Positions 60,601 to 64,000 of a DNA stretch of 64,000 bases are shown in pieces. Origin of the DNA: Blumeriella jaapii (taxonomy: Eukaryota > Ascomycota > Leotiomycetes > Helotiales > Drepanopezizaceae); NCBI GenBank assembly GCA_009599575.1, contig VWND01000013.1, positions 620,001 to 684,000 on the forward strand. Reading direction: 5' to 3'. Both the position numbers and the translations under genes were made by a program. How positions within the stretch are numbered: the stretch's first letter is position 1; each line of letters starts with the position of its first letter. The notes beneath the pieces are model-generated. The model did not search any database and was not told the origin of the DNA. It saw nothing but the letters and a program-made list of their open reading frames with translations.

Positions 60601-62681
60601 GACCCAAGAATTGTGTACGAGGAGCGCTGGGATGTTCAAGTGGGTCTTGATCATAGTGCTCCCGTCAGATTTAGTATCGTTTCTCCAATCCATTTTCTAT
60701 GGCCAAGAGAGTCCAGAACGGACGTTGCAGCGTAGAGAATATAGGACCACGCAGAAAGTCAAGAGAACGTGCTCCTCTGGAATGGACTAGCGGAGCAACA
60801 CATGTATGTGAATGTGCTCTCAATTGCATTGCTCTGTTTATTCGCTTCGTAGTATCTCTCAACAAGATCTGCGATAGTCGAAAATGCAGGTAGATCCCGC
60901 TGCTGTCTAGACGATGGAGACGAGATTTCGTCCCGAAGAGCTATTTGCCTCCTTTTTTCCAGGGATCAGGTAAGGGGAAGTCCTTTTCAATGCAGGGCCT
61001 TCGTCAGGAATTGTGGGGGTCTGTCCGTCTGGTCGTAGGAGAGTATCACGTCCATGTTAAGGGAGGAGCGGGCCGAGGCTCTAAAAGCGACTCACTCTGT
61101 GGCTAGATCAGGGGGGAAAGTGGTCGATGAAAGCGACAGCGACAGAATCGATAAACGATAGAAGGCAAGGGAAGATACCAGTGTTGGGAATCATCAGAGA
61201 GGATCGACTTTGTGTCTGTTCACGCATTGTCCATTTGTGCGTGTGCGTGCAATGCCTGCCCCCTTTTCCCCCGGAGAGGCAGACTTGTTCGAGAAAAGCT
61301 GTAGTTCGTTTGATGCCAGTCTCTGGAACCCATGATAGTATGGTCTGAGCTAGGTGCTTCGCCCATCAGAGACTCCTAAGCCAGGGGCCGAGCTAAGCTT
61401 GGATGAGTGAGCAGGATATATCCGCGCAGGAATAGATAGATAGAGAGCATGATTCACGCTTCTTTCTCGATAAGACCGGCTAAGAATATCATGAGTTCGT
61501 TGCATCCTATCTCATGAGCTTTCCTCTCTTCGCCGTTCAATGAACATCCACAAGAGAGGTGTAAAGAAAAATCGCAGACAAGGGTGGGAAGATACATGTT
61601 AGACGCTGGTGTGCTGTCACCAAATGACAGAAGGGAAAATGCAGAATGGCATTGCTTGAATGGGAAACAGCCCGGAATAGAACCACGATAGCCAATGACA
61701 GATAGATAGACTGGCTGATATGACAGAAAGAATACACCATGCGGCTCCTCCGCAGTCCTTGGTGCTGGATACACGCGACGCCCTGGGCGCTACGGACAAT
61801 CCGAACAATCAGCTTGGCCGGGAACAAGGCGCGCCATTATCGATATTAGACATATCGCATGAAGCGAGAAAGATCACTCCCAACGTTTGTTCACTGAAAT
61901 AAGGAGGAGGAATCTGGGCTGGCAGCAGGACTGTTGGAGCGAAAGTAGAGATGCAGTCAGCTCGCTTAGTTGAGTGTTCGGAGTAATGTAACGCCGACGC
62001 CATCATCTCCCCTTCAATCCGGCAGCTCTATTCTCTCATGATCAAGGGCCTCGAAACATGTTCTCATCGCTGATCGAATCAATATTTCACTCAACAACTA
62101 CCGTTTCCTAGCTCTGAGGAACGACGCTTCCTCCCTCTTACTCCATCCCTGAGATGATAACCGGAGACTGAAGCAAAGTCGAAGCTTGTTGCTGTTGAAC
62201 AACTGGTATAGCGTATAGCCGTGACGAATCTCAAGCCTCCCTGATTTTGGCCATCCTGCGATTCACCGACCCAGGGAAAGTCGCGATCAAGGCCCAACTG
62301 ACGCGCTCCTGACAGGCGATAAACGGAAAGCCAGGCGTATTGGGGACGTCCGAACGCCGTCTTGATCTTTGGGGAGCGTGAGGTTTGCGCGCTTACTGGA
62401 GGATGCTTACTAGAAGGATCCCCCCGGAAACACGGTCGTGTTACTACTGTACAATGATGGTTTGGTAGGAATAAGCCTGGAAGCATACGCTTCGACTGAC
62501 TGGCTATAAGTCCCATGTGGCTGAGAACCTTGACGAGCCAAACAAAGATCGACTATACTCCTCGAAACTGTTAGGGATGTTTTTTTTTTCAAAGAGTATG
62601 ATTGGGTATGTACTACTCCCTCTCTAACTGAGTGTTAAGTGTTTTGGTCCATTGTGAGCCACTGATTTATTATTCGGTTTA

Positions 62682-62707
62682 GGGGGGGGGGGGGGGGGGG
62701 GGGGGGG
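62682..62707. repeat. G homopolymer, 26 bases
   Basis: An uninterrupted run of 26 G on the plus strand. Such a run can form G-quadruplexes and its length is unreliable in assemblies. Confidence 0.9.
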
Positions 62708-63559
62708 CACATAGAATCTTGGGGGGAATGGCGGAGAGGCCAGGCGTGGGGTTCCGCCTTTGTGATAGAATCGATCAAATCCCCACAAGGTCACAAACAG
62801 TAAAGCCAGGTTTGTATCCAAATGGGAATTTTCTATCTGAAAGTGGGATTGAACACGGCCTCGTTCGATCACCTTTACATTGTTCTGCTCGCGGCTCCGT
62901 CTTGTCCGGTTTGCCTCACGAACACGATCAGAGCAAAACTTTCCACGCTCTCACCTCCTAATCCACACCTTGCTTCTGAGTAACTCCTGTGTATTTATTT
63001 GCATTCTCACCCAGGAGAACATCAAGTGTAAGGCAAAGTGACCATTCCAAAAGAAGATCCGTACATCTAACGGTGTGGCTCGAATGCAACTCTGATCGTG
63101 AATTGGCTTCTTCGAGAGGCAGACGTGGCTCCGTATTACAGTACATACAGTACAGACACCGACACACCGCGACAACCACAGATAGAAAACCACAACTCGA
63201 TACCTCTGGAACGTCACAAACCGCTCCACTCGCCCGTGTCTGGGTTTGGTCTCGGCGCGATTCGATTTCTGCCTCCCGAGCCGATGGGAGCGAGTTGTCT
63301 GGACCCCCACGGAAGAACAACATTGCCAGCCAGCCAGCCCGCACGAACAGAAATCCAGAGATCACTCGCACGTCCTCGTTCTTCGTCTCCTTCTGCTGCG
63401 TTGGGGACTTCCTGTCTTGTAACGCGTGATCGACCAAGCGAGTATGTACAGCAATCTAGGGGATGCCCAGGAGAGGTCACGTGGTAAAGCACGCCCTCGC
63501 CTAGTAAGTAAATAAAAAGCCAAGCAGATTTCCACCCCTGATTCAAGACTAGTCTTTCC

Positions 63560-63577
63560 TGTACTGTACTGTACAGT
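63560..63577. repeat. TACTG/CAGTA palindromic repeat
   Basis: GTACTGTACTGTACAGT, the same class as the other dispersed copies. Confidence 0.7.
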
Positions 63578-63688
63578 GCCACCAACCCGTGATACCAACA
63601 CCTTCCCTCTTGAAGCGTCCAACCCTCTGACCGCAGGAGCAGGAGCTGGGGTAGGAGTCGAGTGTGTGTAAAGTGCATGTCACGGTGT

Positions 63689-63734
63689 ATACATACATAC
63701 ATACATACATACATACATACATACATACATACAT

Positions 63735-63765
<31 letters not shown>

Positions 63766-63787
63766 TTCATACATACATTCATACATC
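63689..63787. repeat. CATA tetranucleotide microsatellite with CA run
   Basis: About 15 CATA units, then a CA run, then interrupted CATA/TTCATA units. Confidence 0.9.
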
Positions 63788-64000
63788 TGTTTCCATCACA
63801 AAGAGATCCATCACTCTCCCCACGCATCCACAGCACCCCCGAGCCGATCTCCAGCTCGGGGATTCATGATGACCAAGAGAGGGAGGGAGTGGCTAGCTGT
63901 ACTTGCTGTGTTGTACCTTTCGCCGCTGCGAGATCCGGCTCTGTGGAGAATGACGACGATTGGAACACCACGGGGCGCTCAAGGGCGGGATGAGTAAAAG

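Larger units (their letters stand above)
60601..64000. other. Right-end region, no gene recognised
   Basis: 3.4 kb upstream of the PKS relic. Only short frames without domains. It contains a 26-base G run (62682-62707), TACTG/CAGTA copies (about 62445-62455, 63137-63155 and 63560-63577) and the CATA/CA microsatellite near the edge. Confidence 0.5.

Noticed and set aside
1..64000. tRNA, rRNA, CRISPR
   Set aside because: I looked for tRNA B-box-like sequences with matching arms, rRNA and regular spacer arrays and found none convincing. A covariance-model scan would be needed to exclude a tRNA.

Overview
The window is nuclear DNA of a filamentous ascomycete (Pezizomycotina). Genes are split by many short introns (about 46-156 bp, mostly GTRNGY...YAG), intergenic spaces carry many microsatellites, and the proteins are those of mould-type fungi: LTE1, a large PAS hybrid histidine kinase, a fungal rhodopsin-like 7TM protein, a Zn2Cys6 factor, PLC1 and a decayed non-reducing polyketide synthase (NR-PKS). 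No tRNA, rRNA or CRISPR was recognised. All functions were assigned by reading translations and motifs; no search was run.

Layout. 1-1708 (-): N-terminal half of an M13 (neprilysin-type) peptidase, cut by the left edge. 1709-5042: gene-free, with tandem repeats and a TIR-bounded MITE candidate (2988-3425). 5043-11783 (+): hybrid histidine kinase of about 2134 aa in five exons. 11784-19819: gene-poor and rich in simple repeats. 19820-25101 (+): LTE1-type GEF of the mitotic exit pathway. 26065-26660: AT-rich Tc1/mariner relic with matching TIRs and TA target duplications. 26723-34127 is a compact housekeeping block: a lipocalin-like protein (+), a LENG1-like Cir_N protein (-), SEC18/NSF (+) and a mitochondrial DUF1992/DNAJC28-like protein (+). 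35228-35986 (+): unknown gene. 36197-37509 (-): rhodopsin-like 7TM protein. 39144-41263 (+): amino-acid permease. 43264-45088 (-): Zn2Cys6 regulator. 46574-49836 (-): PI-specific phospholipase C. 49837-57985: gene-free apart from one unidentified ORF relic. 57986-60600 (-): fossil secondary-metabolism locus, with SAT, KS, PT and ACP fragments of an NR-PKS running into an N-terminally truncated SDR reductase. 60601-64000: no gene recognised, ending in long microsatellites.

Three points stand out. First, a fossil polyketide locus in which the KS breaks off exactly before its active-site cysteine and continues as the PT domain. Second, a TACTG/CAGTA palindromic repeat recurs at more than 15 intergenic sites and never in a called exon; one copy abuts the Tc1 relic. 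Third, single-base reading-frame breaks occur in otherwise intact conserved genes (certain in SEC18, likely in PLC1, possible in LTE1, and one in the SDR relic). They could be assembly indels or real lesions, and they affect how these proteins should be predicted.

The intact genes do not form an obvious operon-like pathway. They are signalling and trafficking genes (histidine kinase, LTE1, SEC18, 7TM receptor, PLC1) interspersed with transport and transcription genes, as is normal for fungal chromosomes.
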